From Simiduia aestuariiviva (lineage in GTDB: Bacteria; Pseudomonadota; Gammaproteobacteria; Pseudomonadales; Cellvibrionaceae), in assembly GCF_014192475.1 (NCBI RefSeq), contig NZ_JACHXZ010000001.1, forward strand, positions 1-64,000: a stretch of DNA of 64,000 nucleotides, written 5' to 3'. Shown in pieces: positions 24,813 through 34,167 of the stretch (its first letter is position 1; each line of letters begins with the position of its first letter). The position numbers were made by a program, and so were the translations under genes. The notes beneath the pieces are model-generated. The model ran no database searches, was not told the origin of the DNA, and worked only from the letters and a program-made list of their open reading frames with translations.

Positions 24813-26702
24813 CTATAGCGCGATATCAGCGAGATTGCCCTTGCCTTCCAACCACTGCTTGCGATCGCTGGCGCGTTTTTTGGCGAGCATCATGTCCATG
24901 ATTTGCACCGTATCGTCACCTTCGTCCACAAATAGCTGCACCAAGCGACGGGTGTCAGCGGCCATGGTGGTTTCGCGCAACTGTAGGGGATTCATTTCAC
25001 CCAAGCCCTTAAAACGCTGCACATTGGGCTTGCCCTTTTTATTTTCCGCCAGTAACCGATCCAGCACGCCCTGCTTCTCGGCTTCGTCCAGTGCGTAATA
25101 CACTTCTTTGCCCAAGTCGATGCGATACAGCGGCGGCATGGCCACAAAGATATGCCCCGCTTGCACCAGAGGTTTGAAGTGGCGCAAGAACAGTGCACAG
25201 AGCAGGGTAGCGATGTGTAAACCATCGGAGTCGGCATCGGCCAGAATACAAATTTTGTGGTAGCGCAAGCCCGACAAATCATCGCTGCCCGGATCGACGC
25301 CAAGCGCCACGGCGATGTCGTGCACTTCTTGGCTCGCCAAAATTTCCGTGGAGTCCACTTCCCAGGTGTTAAGTATTTTTCCGCGCAATGGCATGATGGC
25401 CTGGCACTCGCGATCGCGCGCCTGTTTGGCGGAGCCGCCGGCCGAGTCACCTTCCACTAAAAACAATTCGCCGCGCTCGGGTTCTGCGCAGGAACAGTCC
25501 GCCAACTTGCCGGGCAATGCTGGCCCCTGTGTTACTTTTTTGCGAGCGATTTTTTTACTGGAGCGCACGCGTTTTTGCGCATTACTTATGCACACTTCCG
25601 CCAACTTGTCGCCGTCTTCCGTGTGCTGATTGAGCCAAAGGCTAAAGCTATCTTTGGCGACACCGGACACAAATGCAGCCGCCTCGCGCGACGATAATCG
25701 CTCTTTCGTTTGGCCGGAAAACTGTGGGTCGTGGTGCTTGTAAGACATCACATAGCAGCAGGCACTCCAGATATCCTCGGGTGCCAACTTGACGCCGCGC
25801 GGCAGCAAATTGCGAAACTCACAGTACTCGCGCATGGCCTCCAGCAAGCCGGTCCGCAAACCGTTGACGTGGGTACCGCCCTGCGCAGTGGGAATGAGGT
25901 TGACGTAACTTTCCTGAATGGCTTCACCGCCTTCCGGCAACCATTGCACCGCCCAATCACAGGCTTCGGTACTGCCGGTAAAGGTGCCCACAAAGGGCGT
26001 CTGAGGCAAGGTTTCCCAGCCCTGGGTGGAGGCATTTAAATAGTCCGACAATCCGTCTTCGTAATACCACTCGTCGGTTTCACCGTTTTGCTCATCTTTG
26101 AAGGTAACTTTTAAGCCCGGGCACAACACGGCTTTTGCACGCAGCACGTGGCGCAGGCGCGACACGGAAAATTTTGCCGAATCAAAATAGCTTGGGTTGG
26201 GCAAGAAGTGCACTGCGGTGCCGGTGTTGCGCTTGCCGCAGGTATCGACAACGTGCAGGTCGCGGGTTTTTTCACCGTTGGAAAATTCGATCTGGTGCAC
26301 TTGGCCTTCGCGCTTAATGGTCACCACCAAGCGATCGGATAAGGCATTGACCACTGAAATCCCGACGCCGTGCAAGCCACCGGAAAATTGGTAGTTTTTG
26401 TTGGAAAATTTGCCGCCCGCATGCAGCGTCGACAAAATCACTTCCACGCCGGGTTTCTTTTGCTCGGGGTGGATATCCACGGGCATGCCACGGCCGTCGT
26501 CACTCACCGTGATCGATTGATCTTTGTGCAGCACCACGTCGATCTGACGCGCGTGGCCGGCCAGGGCCTCATCCACCGAGTTGTCGATGACCTCTTGCGC
26601 TAAATGATTGGGGCGGGTGGTTTCGGTGTACATGCCCGGGCGCTTTTTGACCGGGTCCAGGCCCGTGAGGACCTCAATATCTTGGGCGTTGTAATTAGAC
26701 AT
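24813..26702 (-). CDS. parE: DNA topoisomerase IV subunit B
   Basis: 629 aa from the ATG at 26702 (a GTG lies one codon earlier). ParE is the ATPase half of topoisomerase IV, which decatenates daughter chromosomes with ParC. GHKL ATPase motifs: EVIDNSVDEALAGHA, DDGRGMPVDIHP, GGLHGVGISVVNALS. TOPRIM motifs: LFLVEGDSAGGSAKQARDR and ILADADSDGLHI. The C-terminal FKGLGEMNPLQLRETTM is also diagnostic. Length is normal (E. coli 630). Downstream end of the cluster containing yqiA and cpdA, as in enterobacteria, but pldA is inserted between parE and yqiA. Confidence 0.98.
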   Translation of the reverse strand: MSNYNAQDIEVLTGLDPVKKRPGMYTETTRPNHLAQEVIDNSVDEALAGHARQIDVVLHKDQSITVSDDGRGMPVDIHPEQKKPGVEVILSTLHAGGKFSNKNYQFSGGLHGVGISVVNALSDRLVVTIKREGQVHQIEFSNGEKTRDLHVVDTCGKRNTGTAVHFLPNPSYFDSAKFSVSRLRHVLRAKAVLCPGLKVTFKDEQNGETDEWYYEDGLSDYLNASTQGWETLPQTPFVGTFTGSTEACDWAVQWLPEGGEAIQESYVNLIPTAQGGTHVNGLRTGLLEAMREYCEFRNLLPRGVKLAPEDIWSACCYVMSYKHHDPQFSGQTKERLSSREAAAFVSGVAKDSFSLWLNQHTEDGDKLAEVCISNAQKRVRSSKKIARKKVTQGPALPGKLADCSCAEPERGELFLVEGDSAGGSAKQARDRECQAIMPLRGKILNTWEVDSTEILASQEVHDIAVALGVDPGSDDLSGLRYHKICILADADSDGLHIATLLCALFLRHFKPLVQAGHIFVAMPPLYRIDLGKEVYYALDEAEKQGVLDRLLAENKKGKPNVQRFKGLGEMNPLQLRETTMAADTRRLVQLFVDEGDDTVQIMDMMLAKKRASDRKQWLEGKGNLADIAL

Positions 26703-26781
26703 CACAGCAGACTTTTGAATAGGGTTATTGAGCAGCGGCCACTATACCGCAGTTGTGCGCGCTTTGTTTAGCAGCGGCCAC

Positions 26782-27753
26782 CTACATCCAGTCGTTCAGC
26801 AGAATGCCGACGCCGATGCGGTGGTTGTGGTGGTTGTAGTCGATCAAGCTCTCGCCATAGCCGTTGTAGTACTGCACGTAACCGCGAAATCGACCACCCA
26901 TGGGAAAGGTCCAATCCAACTGCACGCTGGTGCGGTTCTGATGGCGATGAAAGTTACTCTTGATGGTGGCGGTAAACAGCTGGTCGTCCCACTTATAGGC
27001 CATGGCCAGGTCGCCCACGCCCAAATAATCCTCAATGTCGGGATTGTCATCCTCCGCTTCATCTTCCGGGATACGCCACCAAACGCGCGGCACGATGACC
27101 AGATTTCCCTTGTCGATCACCGCCGCCGCCATAATTCGGTTCCAGCTGCGGGAAAACTCACCCGAGCGGCCGTTGGACTCGTGGTTGTAGCCCAAGGTCA
27201 ACGCGCGCACGGTGTAACCGCCGCCGGTCAATTTGGTGTCCCAGCGCAGCATGGCCTCGGGCTCATAGTTGGTCTCCCGAAACGGCGCCGAATTTAAGTA
27301 CAGCTGCCACCAGCTTTGCTGGGTGTAGGCCGCCCATAAATCGGCGCCCAGAATTCCGCGCCCCACCAAGGCCTTGAACGACAACTGGAGCTTGACCTCG
27401 GTGTTGTTCATCGCTTGCTCGGGGTGATCTTGATCCCACACATCCGTATTGGGTGAATCGTTGAAGGAGCCCAGCAGCAGGTAGTTGCGCCGGTAGGCCG
27501 ATAACTCGAAGGGGTTATCTACGGTCTCCTGTTCCGCGATGAGGCGCCGCGTAATGGGGCTGGCTTCGCCCTCGGCCTGCTTTTCCACGCGCTCTTCTTG
27601 CAGCGTTAACATGCGCTCACAACTCAATCGCAACTCGCCGAGTTCCATGTCGTTACGGGCGGTTTTCAACTTATCTAATAAACAGTCATCCATGGCATCC
27701 GCGTGCACCATCGGCACGCTTAGCACCCATAAAAATATCAGCCAACGGGCCAT
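26782..27753 (-). CDS. pldA: Outer-membrane phospholipase A
   Basis: 323 aa. Signal peptide MARWLIFLWVLSVPMVHADA. The catalytic motif YNHESNGRS (His191, Ser193) and the downstream SRSWNR supply the His-Ser-Asn triad of OmPlA. The rest alternates in beta-strands expected for a 12-strand barrel. It hydrolyses phospholipids that reach the outer leaflet of the outer membrane. The gap to yqiA is zero to one base, so it is cotranscribed with yqiA and cpdA. Its place inside the cpdA-yqiA-parE group differs from E. coli. Confidence 0.93.
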   Translation of the reverse strand: MARWLIFLWVLSVPMVHADAMDDCLLDKLKTARNDMELGELRLSCERMLTLQEERVEKQAEGEASPITRRLIAEQETVDNPFELSAYRRNYLLLGSFNDSPNTDVWDQDHPEQAMNNTEVKLQLSFKALVGRGILGADLWAAYTQQSWWQLYLNSAPFRETNYEPEAMLRWDTKLTGGGYTVRALTLGYNHESNGRSGEFSRSWNRIMAAAVIDKGNLVIVPRVWWRIPEDEAEDDNPDIEDYLGVGDLAMAYKWDDQLFTATIKSNFHRHQNRTSVQLDWTFPMGGRFRGYVQYYNGYGESLIDYNHHNHRIGVGILLNDWM

Positions 27754-28338
27754 CTATTGCTCCTCAATGGGCAGTAAAAAATTTACCGCCGCTTCTATGT
27801 GACGCTCAAAGCCTTGAAACGCGTGATCGCCGCCGGCTTCAACGGTTTGCCGGCAGCGCTGATACTTGGCGACCGCCAGCCGATAGTCCAAGGTTTCGTC
27901 GCCCGTTTGTACCATCAACCAATAGCGCGCGGGGTCCTGTAAGGAGGGCGTGTCGCAGGCCGCCAAATCCGCTAAATCCCGCTCGGTGAGCGTGTAGGTA
28001 TCATCGTTGTGAAAGTTTTTAACGGGCTTATGCAAATACTGGGGCAGTAAGGCCATGGGATTGACCGAAGGATTGATCACCACCGCGCGCACCCCGAATT
28101 GTTCCGCCAGCCAGGTGGCCCAAAACCCTCCGAGACTCGAACCCATCACCCCCACCGGACCTTGGGCGTCGCGCATTATTTGTGTCAGCGTAGCGCGGGT
28201 GGCGCAGGGGTGCGGCGTCAGCGCCGGGCAGCAGTAGCGAATGTCGGGCCGGTGCTGTGTCAACCAGTCGCGCACTTGCACAGCTTTAAAGGAGCCCGGC
28301 GAGCTGAGAAAGCCATGCAGGTACAACAGCTGGGGCAT
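27754..28338 (-). CDS. yqiA: YqiA family alpha/beta-hydrolase (esterase)
   Basis: 194 aa. LLYLHGFLSSPGSFKA at the start, then nucleophile elbow VGVMGSSLGGFWATWL (Ser68), VVINPSVNP and a C-terminal GGDHAFQGF that provides the catalytic His. Matches the YqiA/YcfP esterase family, known to act on short acyl esters. The start ATG overlaps the cpdA stop by one base (TGATG), and the E. coli gene order cpdA-yqiA is kept. Confidence 0.92.
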   Translation of the reverse strand: MPQLLYLHGFLSSPGSFKAVQVRDWLTQHRPDIRYCCPALTPHPCATRATLTQIMRDAQGPVGVMGSSLGGFWATWLAEQFGVRAVVINPSVNPMALLPQYLHKPVKNFHNDDTYTLTERDLADLAACDTPSLQDPARYWLMVQTGDETLDYRLAVAKYQRCRQTVEAGGDHAFQGFERHIEAAVNFLLPIEEQ

Positions 28339-29147
28339 CAGTAGCCCGTAGAATTAAAATCGATGGGGTAATCGCGGTGCGCAATGCGCTTTATACCGGT
28401 GTCAAACGTGCCATCAGCATTGAGCTCAAACCAGCGAATACCCGGCATGGCATCGTCCAGAGCAAACTCGTCGTTGTCGGGCAAAAACTGAATGCAGGTA
28501 GACGGGCTCGCCAACATGCGAATGTGGCCGCGCATTTGATCGTAGGCCTGATGCACATGGCCCCACACCACACCTTTCACTCGCGCACAGGGATCCACTA
28601 GGGCAAAGAAATCCGCGTGCGCGCGCACGATGTATTGGTCGATCCACGCGCTGCCCACGGGCTGTGGCTGATGGTGTAGAAAAATCAATGCCGGCTTGTC
28701 GGACGCGGCCAAGGTTTGGGCCAGAAAATCGAGTTCTTGCGCGGTTAAATCGCCGTGCTCATGGCCCTGCACATAGGTGCTGAGCAAAATAAACTGCCAC
28801 TGACCCGCGTCGATCACCCGCGGGCTGCCACCCTTTACTGCGGCATCCATGGCATCCGGTAAATCGTGATTACCGGGAATCCACGCGTGGGGCACTTGGG
28901 TGTAGCCGTCCACTAAGGTTTGGTAGCGGCTGTATGAACCTACGTGGCCATGGCTGGATACATCGCCGGTGTTGATGATGAGGTCGGCAGGCTCGTTGGC
29001 AACGAGTGACATCACATCGTGCAGGCTTTCATCGGTATTGAGACCCAACAACTCCTCACCGGGGTATTCACCCAAATGGCAGTCTGTAATCTGCAGCAAC
29101 CGCAAGGGCCGATCGTGGGGAAAGCTGATGTGAGTTGGAAAGTCCAT
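28338..29147 (-). CDS. cpdA: 3',5'-cyclic-AMP phosphodiesterase
   Basis: 269 aa. Metallophosphoesterase motifs in order: LLQITDCHLG (D-x-H), NTGDVSSHGHVGS (GD), IPGNHDLPDA (GNHD), LIFLHHQPQPVG (the downstream His), GVVWGHVHQAYD (GHxH). Breaks down cAMP in the cytoplasm and so adjusts CRP-dependent regulation. Length near the E. coli enzyme (275 aa). Flanked by yqiA downstream and yqiB upstream as in E. coli, which supports the assignment. Confidence 0.95.
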   Translation of the reverse strand: MDFPTHISFPHDRPLRLLQITDCHLGEYPGEELLGLNTDESLHDVMSLVANEPADLIINTGDVSSHGHVGSYSRYQTLVDGYTQVPHAWIPGNHDLPDAMDAAVKGGSPRVIDAGQWQFILLSTYVQGHEHGDLTAQELDFLAQTLAASDKPALIFLHHQPQPVGSAWIDQYIVRAHADFFALVDPCARVKGVVWGHVHQAYDQMRGHIRMLASPSTCIQFLPDNDEFALDDAMPGIRWFELNADGTFDTGIKRIAHRDYPIDFNSTGY

Positions 29148-29184
29148 CCGGTTGAACCAGTCCTATGTTGCCGTTGCGCCAGCG

Positions 29185-29655
29185 CTAGCCGGTTAACTTC
29201 AGGTTGGCATCCAACACCTTGCCTTCAGCAAGGCAGTGCGCCAACCATTCACTGAGAAAGCGATTGAGCTGTACCTTCTCATCTTTGTGGTACATCTTGG
29301 TATTCGGGTAGGGGTATTGACCCCGATTGACCCTGTGCCGCTCCCAAGCCACCACCTCTGCCATTTGCGCATCGTGATACATGCGCACTTTCATCACCGG
29401 CGAACGCGTCCATCGACAATCGCCCTGATGGCGGGATATTAGCACGCAGGTCGTGAACCTCGCACGCTCCTCTACGGCGATTGTGATACGCCAGTCACGT
29501 TGTGGGACACAAACGTTAAAGCACCACTGCTCTCGGCAGGCCAGATCCGGCATTAGCCGCAACAGACTGGCATAATTCAGATCACCCAACGCTTGCTGCT
29601 CTACCAAATCCACTTGGTAGCGGCGCTTTGCACGAATATTTGGGTAATTTGCCAT
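29185..29655 (-). CDS. yqiB: YqiB family protein (DUF1249)
   Basis: 156 aa. RAKRRYQVDLVEQQALGDLN and YASLLRLMPDL at the start, and VKVRMYHDAQMAEVVAWERH later, match DUF1249/YqiB. Function unknown; some data in E. coli link it to curli regulation. It sits between cpdA and nudF exactly as in enterobacteria. Cytosolic, no signal peptide. Confidence 0.92.
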   Translation of the reverse strand: MANYPNIRAKRRYQVDLVEQQALGDLNYASLLRLMPDLACREQWCFNVCVPQRDWRITIAVEERARFTTCVLISRHQGDCRWTRSPVMKVRMYHDAQMAEVVAWERHRVNRGQYPYPNTKMYHKDEKVQLNRFLSEWLAHCLAEGKVLDANLKLTG

Positions 29656-29727
29656 AAAACTGGCCCGAAATGCCTCTATATGCGACTAAGCATGGCACAG
29701 GATCGCCGTAAACTCACCCATTACGTA

Positions 29728-30345
29728 TCACAGATCAGAACCACCGCGCAGTTCGGGCCTGTGTATTTGCAACCACTGCAGGCACAGCAGCGTCGCGGCA
29801 TTGTTAAAGCGACCGTCGTAGAGATTGGCAAATACCGCCTGCGCAGGCGCCACATGCAGGCGAATATCTTCATTTTCTTCAGCGAGCCCGAACACGCCGC
29901 CGGCACCTGTCAAATCGCACAGCGCACAATACAAATACAGGCGCTCGTCGGAGCCGCCGGGGCTGCTCAAATAATCGCAAATGGGCACCAGCTGCCGGGC
30001 CTGCAAGCCCGCCTCCTCTTGGATTTCGCGGGCGATTACCTGAGCGGGCGTCTCACCGCGCTCGGTCATGCCCGCCACCACCTCTAAACACCAAGGGCCG
30101 TAGGGCACCGCGAGCGCGCCCACGCGAAACTGCTCCACAAAACCCACCAAGTCCTGCGCAGGATCGTACAAAATTGCGGCCACGGCATCGCCACGCTCAA
30201 ACACTTCGCGCAGCATCCAATTGCTCCAACCACCGTTAAATAATTTGTGCCGCAAGCGGTGGCGCACCATGCGAAAAAAGCCCTGATATTGGATTTCCGT
30301 TTCGGCAATTTCCACATCATTGCGTTGGAATTGGGGCGCTAACAT
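29728..30345 (-). CDS. nudF: ADP-ribose diphosphatase
   Basis: 205 aa from the ATG at 30345 (a GTG two codons earlier opens the frame). The Nudix box reads GMTERGETPAQVIAREIQEE then AGL. YGPWCLEVVAGM before it and the SPGGSDERLYLY segment after it are typical of ADP-ribose pyrophosphatases of the NudF/TrgB group. It cleaves ADP-ribose to AMP and ribose 5-phosphate. In E. coli nudF lies next to tolC; here tolC is about 5 kb away on the other strand. Confidence 0.94.
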   Translation of the reverse strand: MLAPQFQRNDVEIAETEIQYQGFFRMVRHRLRHKLFNGGWSNWMLREVFERGDAVAAILYDPAQDLVGFVEQFRVGALAVPYGPWCLEVVAGMTERGETPAQVIAREIQEEAGLQARQLVPICDYLSSPGGSDERLYLYCALCDLTGAGGVFGLAEENEDIRLHVAPAQAVFANLYDGRFNNAATLLCLQWLQIHRPELRGGSDL

Positions 30346-30419
30346 GAACACTCACTTTGGGTTAAAAACATCTACAAAAACAAACGCTGGCGTTAGAAAT
30401 AAAATAAATTTACCAACCA

Positions 30420-30995
30420 TCAATTTGCTCTGGGCAGCGACGCCATCACTTTGCCAACGGCTTGCTGAATGCGCGTGCGCTGTTGCGCGGGCGTCAGCTC
30501 GTGCTCGTCTTCCACAAACACTTTAATTGCACCGCGCCACAGCGCTTCGACACTGCCGGGCCGGGCGATGGCCACAATGAGCATGCCTTTGTGGCGCTGG
30601 CTGTCGCGCCCCAAGCTTGGGTAGAGTCGAAACAATTCGCGCATTTCTTCCGACAATTTTTCATCGCCTACTTGCACTAGCGCCAACACGCGATACTCGA
30701 CCGCCATGCCCTCTACCAGTTGATAGCCTTTGCGGGTCAAGACTGCTCCGATATCTGATTTGATGGCCGCCGTTGCGTGTACGTCTTCCGGGGTTTCGCC
30801 ATCGCCCACAAAAATGACATCGGAAATCCAGCTGATAGCGTCGCCACTGCGCGGTTTAAAATCGGGATCGGTAACGCTGATCACTGAAAATACCGACAGC
30901 TCTTGCGGCGTTTTAGTCGGTGCGGGGGACTGCTTGGGCGCTGAAGCGCAGGCCATGACCAGCAGGGTCAAACTCAACAGTAGAATTCGCTGCAT
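30420..30995 (-). CDS. Lipoprotein, possibly DUF4136-like
   Basis: 191 aa. MQRILLLSLTLLVMACAS is a lipoprotein signal peptide. The rest has a DUF4136-like rhythm: a beta-strand with ISWISDVIFVGDG, helix AAIKSDIGAVLTRKGYQLVE, VEYRVLALVQVG, and EALWRGAIKVFVEDEHELTP near the C-terminus, comparable with KTNESVWRG in the product of 22949. The relationship is inferred by eye. Function unknown. Confidence 0.7.
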   Translation of the reverse strand: MQRILLLSLTLLVMACASAPKQSPAPTKTPQELSVFSVISVTDPDFKPRSGDAISWISDVIFVGDGETPEDVHATAAIKSDIGAVLTRKGYQLVEGMAVEYRVLALVQVGDEKLSEEMRELFRLYPSLGRDSQRHKGMLIVAIARPGSVEALWRGAIKVFVEDEHELTPAQQRTRIQQAVGKVMASLPRAN

Positions 30996-31101
30996 AGGGC
31001 GTTCCTTATGAGTAGCAATGGATGACGCCGATCGATTTTCGATTGAGCGCGAGGTAAACGGCAGTGTATAGCAGACCCGTGAAACGGTAAAACGCCCACC
31101 A

Positions 31102-32715
31102 CTATTGCGCGGCCTCGCCCAATATCAGGTCGGCAGCTTTTTCTGCCAGCATGATCGTGGGCGCGTTGGTATTGCCGCTAATCAGCGACGGCATGACCGA
31201 GGCATCCACTACCCGCAAACCCTCCACCCCGTGCACCCGCAACTGCGGGTCCACTACCGCCATGGAATCGCACCCCATTTTGCAGGTGCCCGACGGATGG
31301 TAGATGTGATTGGCCTCCATGCGCACAAAGGTGGCCAACTCGGCATCCGTTGTGAGTGTTGCGCCGGGCCGCAACTCGCCGTCGACGCAATGGCGCAACG
31401 CCGGCTGGCGCAAAATGTCGCGCACTTTGCGCACGCCCGCCACCATGGGCATCAGGTCTCGCTCGTCGCTCAGCATATTGAGATCGATGCAGGGCGGCGC
31501 TAGCGGGTCGGCGCTGGCCAGGGTCAGATTGCCGCGGCTGTGGGGACGCAGGAGCGTCACGTGGATCGTTAAACCATAGTGCAGGTAATAGGGTAAATAG
31601 CGCCCGTGATCGGCCATCGCCAAGGGCGTCATATGAAGCTGTAAGTCGGGCGTGGCAAGGGCAGCATCCGATTTAAAAAAGGCGCCCACCTCGGCAATGG
31701 TGGAGGCCAACATGCCATCTTGGCGCCAGCAATAGCGCAACAGCGCACCGACGCAGCGCAGCAGATGACGGGGTCGCAACACCGCCCAACTGCGGGCGGT
31801 TTTGTCCTTCGCCACCACCAACACGTCGACGTGCTCTTGGAGGTTTTCGCCCACCCCCGGCAGTGGGTGAATTTGCTCGATGCCGTGCGGCGCCAACTTA
31901 TGCTGCGGGCCAATGCCCGATAACAACAGCAGTTGGGGTGAACCAAAAGCGCCCGCACTAAGGATAACTTCGCGGCTGGCCAGCGCGCGGTGCAAGCGCT
32001 CACTCACCTCATAATCCACGCCCACCGCTCGCTTGCCATCGAAAATAATGCGGCGCGTGTGGGCCCCTGTGATCACCGTGAGATTGCGGCGCTCAGCCAA
32101 CACTGGGTGCACATAGGCCACCGCCGCGCTGCAGCGCTTGCCGCCTTTTTGGGTCGCCTGAAACCAACCCACGCCCGCTTGGCTCGGCCCGTTAAAATCA
32201 TCGTTGGCAGGCAGGCCCGCTTCGATGGCGGCGGCTCTAAAGGCTTCACACAGTGGGTGCTTGTGGCGCAGATCGGCCACATTTAAGGGGCCGCCGGTGC
32301 CGTGATAGTCATCGGCACCGCGCTCTTGATGTTGGGCTTTTTTAAAGTAGGGCAAGACACTGGCCCAGTCCCAGCCCTCGCAGCCCTCGGCGGCCCAGCG
32401 GTCGTAATCCTCGGGTTGTCCGCGCACGTAGAGCATGGAGTTGATCGAACTGCTGCCGCCCAGCACCTTGCCGCGCGGGCAGTAAATTTGTCGGTTGCCC
32501 TGTGTGGGCTGCACTTTGGTTTGGTAGTTCCAATTGAAAAGCCCCCCTGCCACAGCGGCGATGACACCCGTGGGCGTATCTATGACGAGATTGCGATCAC
32601 TGCCGCCCGCCTCCAAGAGACACACTTGGGTCACGCCATCGGCGCTCAACCGATTGGCCAACACGCAACCGGCGGAACCACCGCCAACAATCACATAGTC
32701 ATAGGGCTTCGACAC
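31102..32715 (-). CDS. GMC family FAD-dependent oxidoreductase (choline/alcohol dehydrogenase-like)
   Basis: 537 aa. FAD-binding [17 protein letters not shown] at the N-terminus, the GMC signature [18 protein letters not shown], second signature [17 protein letters not shown], and the C-terminal active-site [13 protein letters not shown] with its His. Resembles choline dehydrogenase BetA and alcohol dehydrogenase AlkJ; without betB or betI nearby I favour a medium-chain alcohol or polyol substrate. Divergent from an AraC regulator gene at 33136, which probably controls it. The intergenic space holds a REP cluster. Confidence 0.9.
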   Translation of the reverse strand: MSKPYDYVIVGGGSAGCVLANRLSADGVTQVCLLEAGGSDRNLVIDTPTGVIAAVAGGLFNWNYQTKVQPTQGNRQIYCPRGKVLGGSSSINSMLYVRGQPEDYDRWAAEGCEGWDWASVLPYFKKAQHQERGADDYHGTGGPLNVADLRHKHPLCEAFRAAAIEAGLPANDDFNGPSQAGVGWFQATQKGGKRCSAAVAYVHPVLAERRNLTVITGAHTRRIIFDGKRAVGVDYEVSERLHRALASREVILSAGAFGSPQLLLLSGIGPQHKLAPHGIEQIHPLPGVGENLQEHVDVLVVAKDKTARSWAVLRPRHLLRCVGALLRYCWRQDGMLASTIAEVGAFFKSDAALATPDLQLHMTPLAMADHGRYLPYYLHYGLTIHVTLLRPHSRGNLTLASADPLAPPCIDLNMLSDERDLMPMVAGVRKVRDILRQPALRHCVDGELRPGATLTTDAELATFVRMEANHIYHPSGTCKMGCDSMAVVDPQLRVHGVEGLRVVDASVMPSLISGNTNAPTIMLAEKAADLILGEAAQ

Positions 32716-33135
32716 GGACCACTCCTAGCATGGGTTATTATTTTCAGGGCACCTATTTGTCAGGACACCCACCATATTTGGGCAGCACCTATTGTCAGGA
32801 CACCCACTGTTATTGTCAGTATTGTCAGGACACCCACTACAACTACTCCCACCATATTTACTACTGTCGCACCTATTGTCAGGACACCCACTACAACTAC
32901 TGTCGGGACACCCACCATATTTGTACCCACCAAACACTGCACCAAACACTGGCGTCATAAGCAGGCTGCCAAATAGTGCTTGCCGCCAAGCAAAGACATG
33001 GCGGCATTCAGCTGCACAGACGCCTGAGTCTACCTAATCGGCTCCGCCCCACTTGACCTTAGCCGCCAAAAAATTGACCTGAGGCGCCAAAGCCTGCAAT
33101 TCTGCGCGCCGCACTTGTGAAACTTCTGGTGGGCA
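32716..33135. other. Divergent intergenic region with REP cluster
   Basis: 420 bp between the GMC oxidoreductase and the AraC regulator genes. The first half is filled by the GGACACCCAC repeats; the second half (32930-33135) should hold both promoters. Frames across the repeats encode only repeat-driven Cys/Tyr runs and are not taken as genes. Confidence 0.7.
32756..32925. repeat. REP-like cluster, five TGTCRGGACACCCAC units
   Basis: Units begin at 32758, 32793, 32823, 32877 and 32901, with a sixth half-unit (CCCACCATATTT) at 32848. Spacing is irregular (24-54 bp). Units 1 and 5 continue CATATTT, giving GGACACCCACCATATTT, which matches the RAYT-unit end GGACATCCATCATAAGC at 12 of the first 14 positions. 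Each unit contains the small palindrome TGTC-AG-GACA. This looks like the REP family mobilised by the RAYT in the same window. Confidence 0.8.
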
Positions 33136-34167
33136 ATGCACTACCCATTAATCAGTCAACACTTTCTGACCGGGCTGCCCGAATTACTGGCCGAGCACGG
33201 CGTAGACCCTGTGCCGCTGTATCGCCGCGTGGGGCTCGACGCCGCCCTAAGTGATCGGCGCGACAGTTTGATACCGTTTGATCGGCACAACCAATTGCTC
33301 TTGCTCGCAGCCGAGGCGCTCAATTGCCCACACCTTGGCTTGGCATTGGCTCGGCGGCAAGGTTTGTTTATCTTCGGCCCGCTGGCCAGCCTCACCCGAC
33401 AGTGCCAGACCGTGGGTGACGCCCTCACACTGTTTAGCAAACACCTGTCCATGGTAGTGCAAACCGTAGATATCGAACTCATCCAGCAGGGCCAATTGGC
33501 ACACTTGATTGTGCGGGGTCGCTTCGACCAGGTGGCGCGCACGGTGACCTTTCAAGATCACGCATTGGCCTTGGCCTACGACTTAATTAAAGTTTTTTGC
33601 GGCACCGAATGGCGTCCGCGCGCCGCCTATTTCGCCCACGCCGAACCTGCAAACCTATCGCCCTACACGCACTTTTTTCGCTGCCCTCTCGGGTTCGACC
33701 ACTCGCACCTCGCGCTGGTATTGGATACCGAGCTACTGGGCAGCCCACTGCACCAGGACGCGGCACAATTTCCCACGCGCTTGCGCCAACATCTAGAGCA
33801 GCGCCATGGCGCCGACCTACTGCAACAGTTGCGCGAAGTTATCGCGCTCACGCTGGCCACCGAAGAGTGCCAGCTGAACGCCATTGCCGGTGCCATCGGC
33901 TACAGTGCACGCACGCTACAGCGCCGTCTACACCACCAAGGCACCAGCTTCTTGGGGCTCCAAGAAGCGGTGCGCAAACAACAGGCCGCGCGCTATTTGC
34001 GCAATGATTTTTACCGCGCCACAGACGTGGCCGCCATGCTCGGCTTTTCGGAATTGTCGGCCTTTACGCGCAGCTTTAAACGCTGGTATGGGCTTGGACC
34101 TCAGGCGTGGCGCCTGCTTCAGTTGGAGCGGCAACAGGCGCCGCAGGCCCCTGTCGATAGAGCGTAA
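33136..34167 (+). CDS. AraC family transcriptional regulator
   Basis: 343 aa. N-terminal part (about 1-200) resembles the Arabinose_bd-type sensor domain (PF12625-like; FGPLASLTRQCQTVGDALTL). The C-terminal HTH domain contains LNAIAGAIGYSARTLQRRLH and VAAMLGFSELSAFTRSFKRW, the two helix-turn-helix units of AraC proteins of the OruR/ArgR-like group. Expected to bind DNA near its own promoter and activate the divergent GMC oxidoreductase in response to a small ligand. Its 3' end overlaps the convergent DUF998 gene by 92 bp. Confidence 0.93.
   Translation: MHYPLISQHFLTGLPELLAEHGVDPVPLYRRVGLDAALSDRRDSLIPFDRHNQLLLLAAEALNCPHLGLALARRQGLFIFGPLASLTRQCQTVGDALTLFSKHLSMVVQTVDIELIQQGQLAHLIVRGRFDQVARTVTFQDHALALAYDLIKVFCGTEWRPRAAYFAHAEPANLSPYTHFFRCPLGFDHSHLALVLDTELLGSPLHQDAAQFPTRLRQHLEQRHGADLLQQLREVIALTLATEECQLNAIAGAIGYSARTLQRRLHHQGTSFLGLQEAVRKQQAARYLRNDFYRATDVAAMLGFSELSAFTRSFKRWYGLGPQAWRLLQLERQQAPQAPVDRA

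Noticed and set aside
32756-32925. CRISPR-like impression
   Set aside because: Units are only about 16 bp, with irregular spacing of 24-54 bp and partly repeated spacers; no cas genes nearby.
32725-32958. Cys-rich frames on both strands across the repeats (CPDN runs on -)
   Set aside because: The peptide repeats simply follow the DNA repeats and there is no ribosome binding site; REP cluster is the better reading.
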